DNA of 64,000 bases from Vibrio methylphosphonaticus (GTDB lineage Bacteria > Pseudomonadota > Gammaproteobacteria > Enterobacterales > Vibrionaceae): assembly GCF_023634655.1 (NCBI RefSeq), contig NZ_JAMKMS010000001.1, forward strand, positions 248,001-312,000, written 5' to 3'. The position numbers were made by a program, and so were the translations under genes. Of this stretch, positions 8,219 through 17,898 are shown piece after piece. Every line of letters starts with the position of its first letter. The first letter of the stretch is position 1. A model generated the notes under the pieces. It searched no databases and was not told where the DNA came from. It saw only the letters and a list, made by a program, of their open reading frames with translations.

Positions 8219-8457
8219 GTCAAAACCTATCACCACCACCGTATACCTCTTTGCAAATCTAGTGTTCATCGCACACATTCATCACAACTGTGCCCTAACC
8301 TCATCGCATTGCGTTCGATCTCTTAGTATTCACGCGGTAAATTTACCTCTTTGGTGTTAATTGCATGTTTATTAATGTAAACCTGCCTCACATCAAATTG
8401 ACTGTTCATCTTTCTTCATAAAATGCCTGCCTATATAGGATAACTGGTATTGAGCTT

Positions 8458-9471
8458 ATGGAACTCTTATGCCCAGCAGGTAACTTACCTGCTCTTAAAA
8501 CGGCAATAGATTGCGGCGCAGACGCGGTGTACATTGGATTTAAAGATGACACGAACGCTCGCCACTTTGCAGGATTGAATTTCACCGGAAAGAAACTCGA
8601 ACGCGCGGTGCAATATGTTCATGATCGCAACAAGAAAATCCACATCGCATTAAACACGTTTGCGCACCCAGATGGGTTTGAACGTTGGACCAATGCCGTG
8701 GATCAAGCTGCTGAACTTGGCGTCGATGCCCTCATCGTGGCCGATATTGCGGTATTGGATTATGCCGCTACCAAGTACCCTGATTTAGAACTTCACTTGT
8801 CGGTTCAAGCGTCTGCAACCAATACGGCTGCTGTCGACTTTTATCATCAAAACTTCAATGTTAAGCGCGTGGTATTGCCGCGCGTGCTGTCTATCCACCA
8901 AGTGAAGCAACTGTCGCGAAACATTACTTCAGATGTTGAGCTTGAAGTGTTTGCCTTTGGCAGCTTATGTATCATGGCGGAAGGTCGCTGCTATTTATCT
9001 TCGTACTTAACGGGTGAATCTCCCAATACCGTTGGCGCATGCTCTCCAGCCAAATATGTACGTTGGCAAGAAACCGAGACAGGGCTTGAGTCTCGTTTAA
9101 ACGATATCCTTATTGATCGCTATGCTGCAGGAGAAAACGCGGGTTACCCAACCTTATGCAAGGGACGATTTGAAGCCAATATTGATGGTGAGAGAAAGCG
9201 TTATCACGCCCTGGAAGAACCAACCAGTTTAAACACGCTTTCAATGCTCCCTGAGCTTTTTGCCGCTAACGTATCTTCGGTAAAAATTGAAGGACGACAA
9301 CGCAGTCCCGCTTATGTAGAGCAAGTGACACGGACATGGCGTGAAGCTATCGATCTCTATCAACGCGACCCACAGCATTACCAAGTTAAGCAAGCTTGGG
9401 ATCAGGCGCTAGCCAATGTATCTGAAGGGACACAAACCACACTCGGCGCGTACCACCGCAAGTGGCAATAA
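8458..9471 (+). CDS. ubiU: UbiU, U32-family Fe-S protein for O2-independent ubiquinone hydroxylation
   Basis: This 337-residue peptidase-U32-family protein (formerly YhbU) forms a heterodimer with UbiV and carries a 4Fe-4S cluster for O2-independent ring hydroxylation in ubiquinone synthesis. The start MELLCPAGNLPALKTA is characteristic, as are EVFAFGSLCIMAEGRCYLSS and VGACSPAKY; with GYPTLCKGRF they supply the expected four Cys ligands. The U32 signature VKIEGRQRS follows. The start at 8458 fits the family N-terminus. ubiV follows after 14 nt, so the two form an operon. No FNR palindrome could be found in the ~280 nt upstream. Confidence 0.95.
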   Translation: MELLCPAGNLPALKTAIDCGADAVYIGFKDDTNARHFAGLNFTGKKLERAVQYVHDRNKKIHIALNTFAHPDGFERWTNAVDQAAELGVDALIVADIAVLDYAATKYPDLELHLSVQASATNTAAVDFYHQNFNVKRVVLPRVLSIHQVKQLSRNITSDVELEVFAFGSLCIMAEGRCYLSSYLTGESPNTVGACSPAKYVRWQETETGLESRLNDILIDRYAAGENAGYPTLCKGRFEANIDGERKRYHALEEPTSLNTLSMLPELFAANVSSVKIEGRQRSPAYVEQVTRTWREAIDLYQRDPQHYQVKQAWDQALANVSEGTQTTLGAYHRKWQ

Positions 9472-9485
9472 TCAGGGGTTAATTG

Positions 9486-10358
9486 ATGAAATATGCACTC
9501 GGGCCACTACTCTATTTTTGGCCAAAACAAGATGTAGAAAGCTTTTATGAGCAAGCAAAATCCAGCTCCGCCGATATCATTTATCTTGGGGAAACGGTGT
9601 GTTCAAAACGAAGAGAAATGAAGGCTAAACACTGGCTTGATGCGGCTAAGTCTCTGTCTCAATCAGGTAAGCAGGTCGTGATATCCACGATGGCGCTATT
9701 AGAGGCGCCTAGTGAAGTGAACATCATGAAGAAATACATCGACAATGGTGACTTTGCTATTGAAGCGAACGATGTATCCGCGATCCAACTTGCGAGCGAA
9801 AATAAGGTGCCGTTTGTCGTTGGTCCTGCGGTGAATACGTATAACGCTCGCACCCTCAAGCTTTTTGTTAAGCAAGGGATGATACGCTGGTGTATGCCGG
9901 TTGAATTATCGCGTGAATGGCTAGTCAACACCCTAAACCAGGCCGATGACATTGGAATACGCGACCAGTTTGAAGTTGAAGTCTTCAGTCATGGTTATAT
10001 TCCTCTGGCTTATTCGGCACGCTGTTTTACTGCCCGAGCAGAAAATCGCGCGAAAGATGATTGCGAAACTTGCTGTATAAAATACCCAACGGGTCTACAA
10101 GTCGAAAGCCAAGAAGGTCAATCGGTCTTTAACCTGAATGGCATTCAAACTCAATCCGGTTATGAGTACAACCTAATCAATGACCTGCAATCGATGCAGG
10201 GGTTAGTCGATGTGGCGCGTCTTAGTCCGATTGGGCTGGATACCTTTTCTGAAATAGAACGCTTCCGCGCCAATGAAAATGGCAGCAACCCAGCGCGCGA
10301 CTTAGCCCGTCAATGTAATGGCTACTGGCACCAAATTGCAGGGCTTAACGTCCAATAA
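9486..10358 (+). CDS. ubiV: UbiV, U32-family partner of UbiU
   Basis: This 290-residue protein is the second U32-family Fe-S subunit for O2-independent ubiquinone hydroxylation. Cys residues are seen at TVCSKRREM (N-terminal), SARCFTARA and DDCETCCIKYP, which contain the cluster ligands expected for the family, together with VEVFSHGYIPLAYSARC. I take the ATG at 9486, which has AGGGGT upstream, over the TTG just before it. The 14-nt gap to ubiU supports co-transcription and coupled assembly. Confidence 0.95.
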   Translation: MKYALGPLLYFWPKQDVESFYEQAKSSSADIIYLGETVCSKRREMKAKHWLDAAKSLSQSGKQVVISTMALLEAPSEVNIMKKYIDNGDFAIEANDVSAIQLASENKVPFVVGPAVNTYNARTLKLFVKQGMIRWCMPVELSREWLVNTLNQADDIGIRDQFEVEVFSHGYIPLAYSARCFTARAENRAKDDCETCCIKYPTGLQVESQEGQSVFNLNGIQTQSGYEYNLINDLQSMQGLVDVARLSPIGLDTFSEIERFRANENGSNPARDLARQCNGYWHQIAGLNVQ

Positions 10359-10365
10359 ACTATGT

Positions 10366-10395
10366 GATGCGCTTGTACTCAGTAGCAAACGCATC
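10366..10395. terminator. Hairpin between convergent ubiV and MATE genes
   Basis: Arms gatgcgcttg and caaacgcatc pair with one mismatch around a 10-nt loop in the short gap between converging genes. There is no clear T-run, so this is only a possible terminator. Confidence 0.4.
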
Positions 10396-10456
10396 CCATA
10401 ACTTAAGCCAATCTAAACACCCTATCTGATGTTAACCTTATTACGCAGGTAAACAT

Positions 10457-11794
10457 CTACGCCATCACAGGGGCGGCATGCTCCTCACGCAACAATCTGA
10501 CATCCTTCCACATCATGTAAACCACAACGACAGCGAGTGCCACGTTAGAAATCGGATACGCAATCCATATACCTGTCACTCCCCAGATTTTCGGTAAAAC
10601 ATAAAGAAACGGCAGTTGGACAAGCATGTTGCCTAACGTCACAAAGAGCGCTTTTTTACTTTTGTTAATCGCCTGGTAATAAGCAGCGGCAACCACCAAA
10701 AAACCATCTAAAAACATAGAAAACAAATGCAATCGAATACCAAGAACCGTATTGTCGATGAGGTCTGCATCCCCAGAGTTAAATATGGACACGACCTCAA
10801 AAGGATAGAGGTTGAGCAATGTAACAAAGGCGACACCGCCTGCAACAGCGCTTAGCATCGCCACTTTAAAGAGTTTGCGCATGTTGTCTTTACGACCTGC
10901 CCCAAAGTTATAGCTAAGCAAGGGTTGCATCGCATTTGCTATTCCTTCCACGATTAAATAGTAGAAAGTAATGATGTAGCCAAGAATCGCATACGCACCG
11001 ATCAGGACGACTGAGCCATAATCTGCAAATAGCTTATTGTGTATCGCAATCATAAATGAGCCATACGCAAACATGAAAAAGCTGGCGAGACCAATAGAAA
11101 GCATAGGGGGCACGACATTATATTGAAATTTGAAGTCTTTCAGCGTTAAGCGCATATTAGCGCGGCTAGAGAAAAAGTAAGCTACACCAAGAATCGTCAC
11201 TACAGCCTGAGCGATCGCAGTAGCTAACGCCGCGCCAGAGAGTTCCCATTCCAGAACCGCAATGAACAAATAATCTAAGGCAATATTAATCACTGCTCCT
11301 AGAATCATGAGTAGCGTAGCAATGTTTGGACTGTCGTCATTACGTAGCAAAAAAGGAACCGCTATCGACCCCAAAGAAAAAACACTACCAATGATCAGGA
11401 CATCCAAATACTGAATACCAAGCTCCAGCATACGCCCTTGCGCACCTTGAATCTGCAATGCGTAATCAGAAAAGTTCCAAAGCACCACGGCAACAACAGG
11501 CCCTAAACCTAGTAATAACATCAAACCAGTGGCGAGTGTTTTCTTAGCCGACTCAATATTACCTTCGCCTTGTTTTATTGAAGACAAAGCCCCCGCACCG
11601 ACACCAATCATCATGCCAATACCTAAGATCACACTGATTACAGGCCATACAACATTAATCCCAGCTAATCCTTCGCTGCCCATGTACTGCCCGATGAAGA
11701 TACCATCGACTACCTGATAAAGACCATTGACCAGCATGGCTGCAATGGTTGGAATAGCATAACGCCAAAACTGGCGATAAATTGATTGTTGCAT
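10457..11794 (-). CDS. MATE-family multidrug/Na+ efflux transporter
   Basis: A 445-residue integral membrane protein with about 12 hydrophobic segments and two homologous halves, as in the MATE (NorM/DinF-like) family. The N-terminus QFWRYAIPTIAAMLVNGLYQVVDGIFIGQYMG is shown in pieces as the family start: VDGIFIGQ and GLAGINVVWPV are typical. Such proteins export cationic drugs in exchange for Na+ or H+. It lies 46 nt downstream of a marR gene on the same strand, so a MarR-controlled efflux unit is likely. The ribosome-binding site is GAGA seven nt before the ATG. The exported substrate is unknown. Confidence 0.9.
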   Translation of the reverse strand: MQQSIYRQFWRYAIPTIAAMLVNGLYQVVDGIFIGQYMGSEGLAGINVVWPVISVILGIGMMIGVGAGALSSIKQGEGNIESAKKTLATGLMLLLGLGPVVAVVLWNFSDYALQIQGAQGRMLELGIQYLDVLIIGSVFSLGSIAVPFLLRNDDSPNIATLLMILGAVINIALDYLFIAVLEWELSGAALATAIAQAVVTILGVAYFFSSRANMRLTLKDFKFQYNVVPPMLSIGLASFFMFAYGSFMIAIHNKLFADYGSVVLIGAYAILGYIITFYYLIVEGIANAMQPLLSYNFGAGRKDNMRKLFKVAMLSAVAGGVAFVTLLNLYPFEVVSIFNSGDADLIDNTVLGIRLHLFSMFLDGFLVVAAAYYQAINKSKKALFVTLGNMLVQLPFLYVLPKIWGVTGIWIAYPISNVALAVVVVYMMWKDVRLLREEHAAPVMA

Positions 11795-11807
11795 TTTTTA
11801 CTCTCAC

Positions 11808-11830
11808 TTTAGTTATTCAAGCTAACTAAA
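11808..11830. promoter_or_regulatory. Inverted repeat upstream of the MATE gene, possible MarR operator
   Basis: Arms tttagtt and aactaaa are separated by 9 nt, 14 nt before the MATE start codon. The downstream side contains gctaacta, which also occurs upstream of marR (12275-12282), hinting at a shared operator half-site. Confidence 0.45.
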
Positions 11831-11840
11831 TAGACAAATT

Positions 11841-12251
11841 TTAAGATAGCGCTTTGCGTAATAATTGGTTTAGTTGAGCTGACTCTGATTCATCCAACTT
11901 CGCCCTTAGTTTGGTCGCGACAATAGCATAGATATGAGCTTCACCACTTAGTGGTACTCGCGATTTCTCCGTCAGTCGCACTCGCTTCGAACGAGCATCT
12001 TCCAAGCATGCAATCCTCTCGACTAAACCTTTTCGTTCTAAGCGTTTCACCATATTCGTGGCGGAAGGTTTAGACACCTCAAGTTCATTAGCTAAATCAG
12101 TTAAACGAATGGGCTCAGCCGAACTCTGGATCGCTTTAAGGTAGTCATATTCATTGAAACTTAGATGACCTAAGGGATCTTCTTTACTATTACTTCGCCA
12201 TACTCGTGATGTTAACCGCTCTAGTTTCTCTATACTTTCTTCAATAGACAT
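11841..12251 (-). CDS. MarR-family transcriptional regulator
   Basis: A 136-residue winged-helix regulator. The recognition region is RLTDLANELEVSKPSATNMVKRLERKGLVER (in pieces: LANELEVSKPSATNMV, then RLERKGLVER), followed by the beta-wing DARSKRVRLTEK. MarR dimers typically repress their own gene and an adjacent transporter and release DNA on binding a small phenolic or drug-like ligand. It precedes the MATE transporter gene on the same strand, and a 13-nt perfect palindrome lies 17 nt before its start codon. The ligand is not predictable here. Confidence 0.9.
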   Translation of the reverse strand: MSIEESIEKLERLTSRVWRSNSKEDPLGHLSFNEYDYLKAIQSSAEPIRLTDLANELEVSKPSATNMVKRLERKGLVERIACLEDARSKRVRLTEKSRVPLSGEAHIYAIVATKLRAKLDESESAQLNQLLRKALS

Positions 12252-12267
12252 TCATAAAACACATTAA

Positions 12268-12280
12268 TTAGCCTGGCTAA
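12268..12280. promoter_or_regulatory. Palindrome upstream of marR, candidate autoregulatory operator
   Basis: TTAGCCTGGCTAA is a perfect palindrome around a central T, extended on one side by ctagtttaa. Its size and position suit a MarR dimer site. Confidence 0.5.
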
Positions 12281-12316
12281 CTAGTTTAATTGAATCGAAA
12301 TGAAATCTCAAGGCAC

Positions 12317-12346
12317 AAAAAAACCAGCCCTATAGGCTGGTTTTTT
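12317..12346. terminator. Rho-independent terminator
   Basis: An A-run, stem AACCAGCC/GGCTGGTT and a T-run lie 16 nt after the nlpI stop codon on the minus strand. Confidence 0.85.
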
Positions 12347-12361
12347 GTATAAAAGAGAAAA

Positions 12362-13300
12362 CTATTCGGCACTGTCAGACTGAAGTTTCGCCTCTTCAGC
12401 TTGCTTTTGTTTTTCCTTTTCAACCTGCTGAGCTCTCGCAATTTCAAAGATTTTTGTTAACTCCAAAAATGCGTATTTGTGTTCAGCATAATCGTAAACA
12501 TTTTGCGCAATCGCCAATTTATACAAAGATACGGCGGCAGGGTAATCACCATCGATTTGATGACGTTTCGCTAAATAGAAGTACACCTCTGTTAAGCGTT
12601 CCGCAAGTACATTGTTGTCTCTGCTGCTTGCTAATACCGCTTTAAAGGCTTGCTCTTCCGTCACTTTATCTAACATCAATGCGACTAGAATCCAGCCCCA
12701 CTCGTTGGTGGCACTCTGATAACGTTTTTCTAAAGCAATTGCCGCATCAATCGGCCCCACTTCACGGGAAATGATATAAAGCCAAAGAGCACGATAAGGA
12801 TCAGATGGCGCTTCATTATAATATGTCGTCATTCCTTCAATCGCCAAAGGGAAACGGTCGCCATAATAAAGAGCAATAGAGCGGTTACGTAATGCGTAAG
12901 AGTTTGCTGCATCTAATTCTAAACTTGAATCAAACGCTTCATAGGCTGAGTCAAAGTCACCTATTTGAGTAAAGTATTGGCCGACTTGGTTAAACACCAC
13001 GGACTGAGCTGGGTTTAGCTGCAAAGATTGGTTAAAGTCGAGCTGAGCAAGATCGCGTAAACCTAGGCTATTGTAGTATGAGCCTCGTTCAAAGTGCATT
13101 TTTGCACGTACATCATTTTCAAGGTCACCGCGCTGTAGAAGCTGAGTTAACCGGGCCACTTGCACTTCATACTGAACATTGGCTTGCAAAGGAACGGCCA
13201 TTGGCGGGTTTAACCACTGTGAATCATCTTGCGATGAATTGGAGGCACAACCTGTCACGGCAACAACTAAACCTAATCCTAAAACTCGAAACCATTTCAC
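12362..13300 (-). CDS. nlpI: Lipoprotein NlpI
   Basis: A 312-residue outer-membrane lipoprotein with tetratricopeptide repeats that in E. coli acts as an adaptor for murein endopeptidases and the protease Prc. The lipobox VAVTGC places the lipidated Cys at residue 18. TPR-like units run from ~55 to 175 (LGLRDLAQLDFNQSLQLNP, GDFDSAYEAFDSSLELD, LRNRSIALYYGDRF), with a Lys/Glu/Gln-rich tail. I chose the GTG at 13300 because AAGGAG stands 9 nt ahead and it yields a proper signal peptide; the longer frame adds 19 unsupported residues. It lies directly downstream of pnp, as in E. coli. Confidence 0.93.
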   Translation of the reverse strand: MKWFRVLGLGLVVAVTGCASNSSQDDSQWLNPPMAVPLQANVQYEVQVARLTQLLQRGDLENDVRAKMHFERGSYYNSLGLRDLAQLDFNQSLQLNPAQSVVFNQVGQYFTQIGDFDSAYEAFDSSLELDAANSYALRNRSIALYYGDRFPLAIEGMTTYYNEAPSDPYRALWLYIISREVGPIDAAIALEKRYQSATNEWGWILVALMLDKVTEEQAFKAVLASSRDNNVLAERLTEVYFYLAKRHQIDGDYPAAVSLYKLAIAQNVYDYAEHKYAFLELTKIFEIARAQQVEKEKQKQAEEAKLQSDSAE

Positions 13301-13388
13301 TATAAATATCTCCTTGAACCTGATGCTGTAAGACGACCAATTAAGGTTATTGGTCATTAAGTCTTAGCAGGTATTTTCCTTCGCGCAT

Positions 13389-13417
13389 AAAAAAGAGGGG
13401 TCACTGACCCCTCTTTA
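13389..13417 (-). terminator. Rho-independent terminator after pnp
   Basis: Stem AGAGGGGTC/GACCCCTCT with a 3-nt loop and a T-run on the minus strand, about 40 nt past the pnp stop. It also precedes nlpI, so nlpI is at least partly transcribed separately. Confidence 0.85.
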
Positions 13418-13454
13418 TAACACGCTTTGTCACATAATGTGCGAATTACGCGAA

Positions 13455-15587
13455 TTATTCTGCGCTAGGCGCCGCATTGCCAGCTTCAGGAGCAGCTGGA
13501 GTTTCTAGCGCTTCTTTCATACTTAGACGTACGCGACCTTGGCGGTCAATTTCAAGTACTTTAACTTGAACTTCTTGACCTTCTTTTAGGTAGTCAGTCA
13601 CTTTCTCAACACGCTCGTTAGCGATTTGAGAGATGTGAACTAGGCCATCTTTACCAGGAAGGATTGTCACGAACGCACCGAAGTCAGCAAGACGTGCAAC
13701 TTTACCTGCGTAAATACGACCAACTTCAACTTCAGCAGTAATTTCTTCGATACGACGAATCGCTTCTTTCGCTGCAGCACCTTCAGTTGCTGCAATCTTG
13801 ATAGTACCGTCGTCTTCGATTTCGATTGTAGTGCCAGTTTCTTCCGTAAGAGCACGGATAACAGCGCCACCTTTACCGATAACGTCTTTGATCTTCTCAG
13901 AGCTGATTTTCATCGTGTGAATGCGAGGAGCAAACTCAGAAATATCTTCACGAGCACCAGAAATCGCTTCATCCATAACCGTTAGGATGTGCTTACGTGC
14001 ACCTTGCGCTTGGTTAAGTGCAATTTGCATGATTTCTTTAGTGATACCTTCGATCTTGATGTCCATTTGAAGTGCAGTGATACCGTCGTTAGTACCTGCT
14101 ACTTTAAAGTCCATGTCACCTAGGTGATCTTCGTCGCCAAGAATGTCAGAAAGAACAACAAAGTCGTCGCCTTCTTTCACTAGACCCATTGCGATGCCCG
14201 CAACAGAAGCTTTAATTGGTACGCCAGCATCCATAAGTGCTAGAGAAGTACCACATACAGAAGCCATTGAAGAAGAACCGTTAGATTCTGTGATTTCCGA
14301 TACAACACGTACTGTGTATGGGAATTCTTCTACTGAAGGCATTACTGCTGCAATACCGCGCTTCGCCAATTTACCGTGGCCAATTTCACGACGCTTAGGA
14401 GAACCAACAAAACCAGTTTCACCTACACAGTATGGAGGGAAGTTGTAGTGTAGAAGGAAGTTGTCTTTCTTCTCACCCATTAGGCTATCGATGATTTGTG
14501 CATCACGCTGTGTGCCAAGCGTTGCAGTAACAAGTGCTTGAGTCTCACCACGAGTGAATAGAGAAGAACCGTGAGTACGTGGAAGTACACCAGTACGTAC
14601 ATCAAGTGCACGAACCATGTCTTTTTCACGACCATCAATACGTGGGTTCCCAGCAATGATGCGGCTACGTACAACGTTTTTCTCTAAAGAACCTAGCATG
14701 CCGCGGATTTCGCGCTCATCCAGCTCTTCGTTTTCAGCAAGAAGTGCAGCAACCGCTTCAGTCTTAATTGCGCCAACTTGCTCGTAACGCGCCATTTTCT
14801 CTGTGATTTGGTAAGCATCTGAAAGACGAGTTTCAGCAAGCTCTGCCACTTTCGCTTTTAGCTCAGTGTTTACTTCAGGTGCAGTCCAATCCCAAGAAGG
14901 GGTTGCAACTTCAGCAGCAAATTCGTTGATCGCTTTGATAACAACTTGCTGTTGATCGTGACCGTATACTACCGCAGATAGCATTTCTTCTTCAGATAGG
15001 TTATCTGCTTCAGATTCAACCATTAGTACTGCGCCTTCTGTACCAGACACAACAAGGTCTAGTTTAGAGTTTTCAAGCTCAGCATTTGAAGGGTTAAGTA
15101 CAAGCTCACCATCAATGTGGCCAACACGTGCCGCACCGATAGGACCATTGAAAGGAACACCAGCAATAGCAAGTGCTGCAGAAGTACCAATCATTGTGAT
15201 CATGTCTGGGTTTACGTCTGGGTTGATAGAAACAACCGTTGCGATAACCTGAACTTCGTTTTTGAATGCACTTGGGAAAAGTGGGCGGATTGGACGGTCG
15301 ATAAGACGAGCCGTTAGTGTTTCCGCTTCAGAAGGACGACCTTCACGCTTGAAGAAACCACCAGGAATTTTACCTGCAGCGTAAGTACGCTCTTGGTAGT
15401 TAACTGTTAGTGGAAAGAAATCTTGACCCGCTACCGCTTCTTTTTTAGCGACGACTGATACGAATACTGATGTGTCATCCATTGTTGCCATTACAGCAGC
15501 AGTTGCTTGACGAGCCATAACGCCAGTTTCTAGCGTTACTGTGTGATTGCCGTATTGAAACGACTTAACAACTGGTTTTTCGAACAT
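13455..15587 (-). CDS. pnp: Polynucleotide phosphorylase
   Basis: A 710-residue 3'-5' phosphorolytic exoribonuclease, a degradosome core enzyme and cold-shock protein. Domain order: RNase PH-like domain 1 (~1-145), helical linker, RNase PH-like domain 2 (~310-545, with [12 protein letters not shown] and the catalytic-region [16 protein letters not shown]), KH domain (~553-612, with [16 protein letters not shown]) and S1 domain (~620-690, with [19 protein letters not shown]). Length matches the family. It lies downstream of rpsO with a long structured leader, as in E. coli where RNase III and PNPase itself control its message. Confidence 0.98.
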   Translation of the reverse strand: MFEKPVVKSFQYGNHTVTLETGVMARQATAAVMATMDDTSVFVSVVAKKEAVAGQDFFPLTVNYQERTYAAGKIPGGFFKREGRPSEAETLTARLIDRPIRPLFPSAFKNEVQVIATVVSINPDVNPDMITMIGTSAALAIAGVPFNGPIGAARVGHIDGELVLNPSNAELENSKLDLVVSGTEGAVLMVESEADNLSEEEMLSAVVYGHDQQQVVIKAINEFAAEVATPSWDWTAPEVNTELKAKVAELAETRLSDAYQITEKMARYEQVGAIKTEAVAALLAENEELDEREIRGMLGSLEKNVVRSRIIAGNPRIDGREKDMVRALDVRTGVLPRTHGSSLFTRGETQALVTATLGTQRDAQIIDSLMGEKKDNFLLHYNFPPYCVGETGFVGSPKRREIGHGKLAKRGIAAVMPSVEEFPYTVRVVSEITESNGSSSMASVCGTSLALMDAGVPIKASVAGIAMGLVKEGDDFVVLSDILGDEDHLGDMDFKVAGTNDGITALQMDIKIEGITKEIMQIALNQAQGARKHILTVMDEAISGAREDISEFAPRIHTMKISSEKIKDVIGKGGAVIRALTEETGTTIEIEDDGTIKIAATEGAAAKEAIRRIEEITAEVEVGRIYAGKVARLADFGAFVTILPGKDGLVHISQIANERVEKVTDYLKEGQEVQVKVLEIDRQGRVRLSMKEALETPAAPEAGNAAPSAE

Positions 15588-15861
15588 TGTATTTCCTTTT
15601 ATCTAGAACCAACTAGATTGAGTGTTTATTGGCTCAAGGCATCACATATCGCGACTAGTGCAAATCGCCTAAGGTTTTCTCTTCTAGGGTGTTCACCTAG
15701 AGGATAACGCCTAAGCTAACTTGGAATAGTCGCGACCTAATGGTCGACTAATTGGACTGCAATGCAATGAGTGGTGCATTAGAACCTGTCAGTCGGCTCT
15801 AACGGGACGTAGTATAAACTACTTAATGCGGATTGTGCTAATAACAGCGAAATTTAGGCAT
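15588..15861 (-). promoter_or_regulatory. pnp leader with long-range stem
   Basis: This ~270-nt untranslated region between rpsO and pnp contains a 9-bp stem formed by tcgcgacta (15649-15657) and tagtcgcga (15727-15735), enclosing a second hairpin (tctagg/cctaga, 15687-15706). In E. coli the matching region is cut by RNase III and then used by PNPase to destabilise its own mRNA. By analogy this is the autoregulatory processing site; function is inferred. Confidence 0.7.
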
Positions 15862-15862
15862 C

Positions 15863-15889
15863 AAAAAAGGGGCATATAGCCCCTTTTAT
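15863..15889 (-). terminator. Rho-independent terminator after rpsO
   Basis: Stem AGGGGC/GCCCCT with loop atata and a T-run on the minus strand, 25 nt past the rpsO stop. As in other gamma-proteobacteria, read-through would supply part of pnp expression. Confidence 0.85.
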
Positions 15890-15914
15890 ACAAACTGTTC
15901 TATGCAGACGCTTA

Positions 15915-16184
15915 TTAGCGACGTAGACCTAGACGTTTGATTAGATCTTGGTAGCGAGCTAGATTTTTACCTTTAAGGTAGTCTAGAAGCTTACGACGGC
16001 TAGAAACCATACGTAGTAGACCACGACGGCTATGGTGATCGCCTTTGTGAGCTTTAAAGTGACCTTGAAGGTGGTTGATAGAAGCTGTAAGTAGTGCTAC
16101 TTGTACTTCTGGTGAACCAGTGTCGCCTTCAGATTGTGCGTATTCTGCAACGATTGCTGCTTTAGTTTCTGCATTCAGAGACAT
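15915..16184 (-). CDS. rpsO: 30S ribosomal protein S15
   Basis: The product is 89 residues, the exact usual length of S15, a primary 16S rRNA-binding protein of the small subunit. Typical segments are [32 protein letters not shown] and the Lys/Arg-rich [21 protein letters not shown]. The start has the strong site AGGAGAG. Codon choice is strongly biased, as expected of a ribosomal gene. Confidence 0.98.
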   Translation of the reverse strand: MSLNAETKAAIVAEYAQSEGDTGSPEVQVALLTASINHLQGHFKAHKGDHHSRRGLLRMVSSRRKLLDYLKGKNLARYQDLIKRLGLRR

Positions 16185-16300
16185 AATGCTCTCCTAATAA
16201 GAGTAGGTTTATAGTTGTAGCAGCCAATCTCTGATTCAGCCGCTACGCGAAGCGCGAATTATAGGGAAGTTTATCCAAGGGTGCAATAGCTAACGTCAGT

Positions 16301-16333
16301 TAAAACAATAAAGGCGAGCAGTCCTGCTCGCCT
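16301..16333 (-). terminator. Rho-independent terminator after truB
   Basis: Arms aggcgagca and tgctcgcct with a 4-nt loop, followed on the minus strand by a T-rich run. It lies about 110 nt past the truB stop and separates truB from rpsO. Confidence 0.75.
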
Positions 16334-16444
16334 CTTGATCGTATTTCTAACGCAGGGCGCTATCTAGGTAACGAAGAAGTACTCTAATTAGTAAAGAAGC
16401 ACTCCAAGTAATAGAAAAGCAATAACGACGTAGTCGCTAATCCA

Positions 16445-17404
16445 CTATTTCGTTTCCGTTTCCGTTTCTTCAGAGAAAACCACTAAGCGCTTTGGTGCCA
16501 CTTTGCCATTGCTATCAATTGTCGCAACACCAATAAATAATTTCTCGTCACCACTGGTCATACGCACGGTGCCTTCTGATGGCGCGCCTGCAACTTGAAC
16601 TGGCATACCATGTTGAACAAGGTCGGTCAGTTCCGCATTCATGTTCACTTCAGGTAAGTCTTCTACTGCTGTATCCATTGGCATTAATAGCGGATCAAGT
16701 AGCTCTCTTGGCGCAACTTCATCACGCTCAGCTTGTGCCAAGAGCTCATTCAACTGCTCCAATGTTACCATTTTTTCATACGGATACTTTGCAACTCCGG
16801 TACGACGTAGGTAAGTGACATGAGCACCACAACCGAGCATTTCGCCAAGGTCGTCAGTAATAGTTCGAATGTAAGTCCCCTTTGAGCAGTGGACTTCCAT
16901 TTCGATCTCATCACCTTCAAAGCGCAGTAGTTCGATGGAGTACACCGTGATTTTGCGAGACTCACGCGGAACCTCAACACCTTCACGGGCATACTCATAG
17001 AGCGGGCGACCTTGATACTTCAATGCAGAAAACATAGAAGGAACCTGATCGGTTTCGCCTTTAAAGCTAGCGACACATCGTTCAAGCTGCTCACGTACGA
17101 CGTTCACTTCACGAGTTTCAACGACTTCACCGTCAGAATCAGACGTATTAGTACGTTCGCCAAGCTTAGCTTTCACAACATAACGTTTATCTGAATCCAA
17201 TAAGAACTGAGAAAACTTTGTTGCTTCGCCTAAGCAAATTGGCAACATGCCTGTCGCTAAAGGATCAAGCGCACCGGTATGGCCAGCTTTTTGAGCGAAG
17301 TAGAGTCGCTTAACTTTTTGCAAAGCATCGTTTGACGAAATCCCGGTTGGCTTATCAAGCAAGATAACCCCATTAACTGGACGACCTTTACGACGACGAG
17401 CCAT
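16445..17404 (-). CDS. truB: tRNA pseudouridine-55 synthase TruB
   Basis: The enzyme (319 residues) converts U55 of the tRNA T-loop to pseudouridine and also acts as a tRNA chaperone. The catalytic Asp47 lies in [27 protein letters not shown] at the N-terminus and [15 protein letters not shown] are family motifs. A C-terminal PUA-like domain follows (~250-315). Its ATG overlaps the rbfA stop codon (TAATG), so the two are translationally coupled within the infB operon. Confidence 0.97.
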   Translation of the reverse strand: MARRRKGRPVNGVILLDKPTGISSNDALQKVKRLYFAQKAGHTGALDPLATGMLPICLGEATKFSQFLLDSDKRYVVKAKLGERTNTSDSDGEVVETREVNVVREQLERCVASFKGETDQVPSMFSALKYQGRPLYEYAREGVEVPRESRKITVYSIELLRFEGDEIEMEVHCSKGTYIRTITDDLGEMLGCGAHVTYLRRTGVAKYPYEKMVTLEQLNELLAQAERDEVAPRELLDPLLMPMDTAVEDLPEVNMNAELTDLVQHGMPVQVAGAPSEGTVRMTSGDEKLFIGVATIDSNGKVAPKRLVVFSEETETETK

Positions 17405-17799
17405 TACTCTTCGTCCTCGCGACCTGCTTCTTTTTGTTTACGCTTGTCATCATTCAGGACTTCACTCACAAGATTAGACATGCGCATACCTTCAACCAAT
17501 GTATTGTCGTAAGTAAAGCGAACTTCAGGCGTTAAACGGTGACGGATACGCTTACCAAGAGCCATACGAACTGGTACTTCATGCTCTTTCAGCGCCGCTA
17601 GACATGATTCTGGCGTTTGCTCACCAACACAAAGGAAAGTGACAAATACTTTGGCATAAGCAAGGTCACGTGACACTTCAACATCAGAAATCGTCACCAT
17701 ACCAATGCGAGAGTCACGAACTTCGCGCTGTAAGATCAGCGCCAATTCTTTTTGCAATTGCTGCGACACGCGTTGCGTGCGGCTAAATTCTTTTGACAT
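17404..17799 (-). CDS. rbfA: Ribosome-binding factor A
   Basis: A 131-residue KH-type protein that binds the immature 30S subunit and helps 16S rRNA 5'-end maturation, important in the cold. Characteristic segments are [21 protein letters not shown], seen as [11 protein letters not shown], then [21 protein letters not shown] (core [12 protein letters not shown]) and [14 protein letters not shown] used the ATG at 17799 ([11 protein letters not shown]), matching the family start, over the upstream GTG. It ends overlapping truB. Confidence 0.95.
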   Translation of the reverse strand: MSKEFSRTQRVSQQLQKELALILQREVRDSRIGMVTISDVEVSRDLAYAKVFVTFLCVGEQTPESCLAALKEHEVPVRMALGKRIRHRLTPEVRFTYDNTLVEGMRMSNLVSEVLNDDKRKQKEAGREDEE

Positions 17800-17898
17800 T
17801 TCTTTTCTCACTATAGGAAAAATGGGGGGCTTGCGCCCCCCATGGTGTATTTAACAACCATTACTACTAATTAAAAAAGTCAGCAGCTATTTTGTCAA

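Noticed and set aside
8219..8457. FNR site controlling ubiUV
   Set aside because: Only an isolated ATCAA half-site is found; no TTGAT partner at the required spacing.
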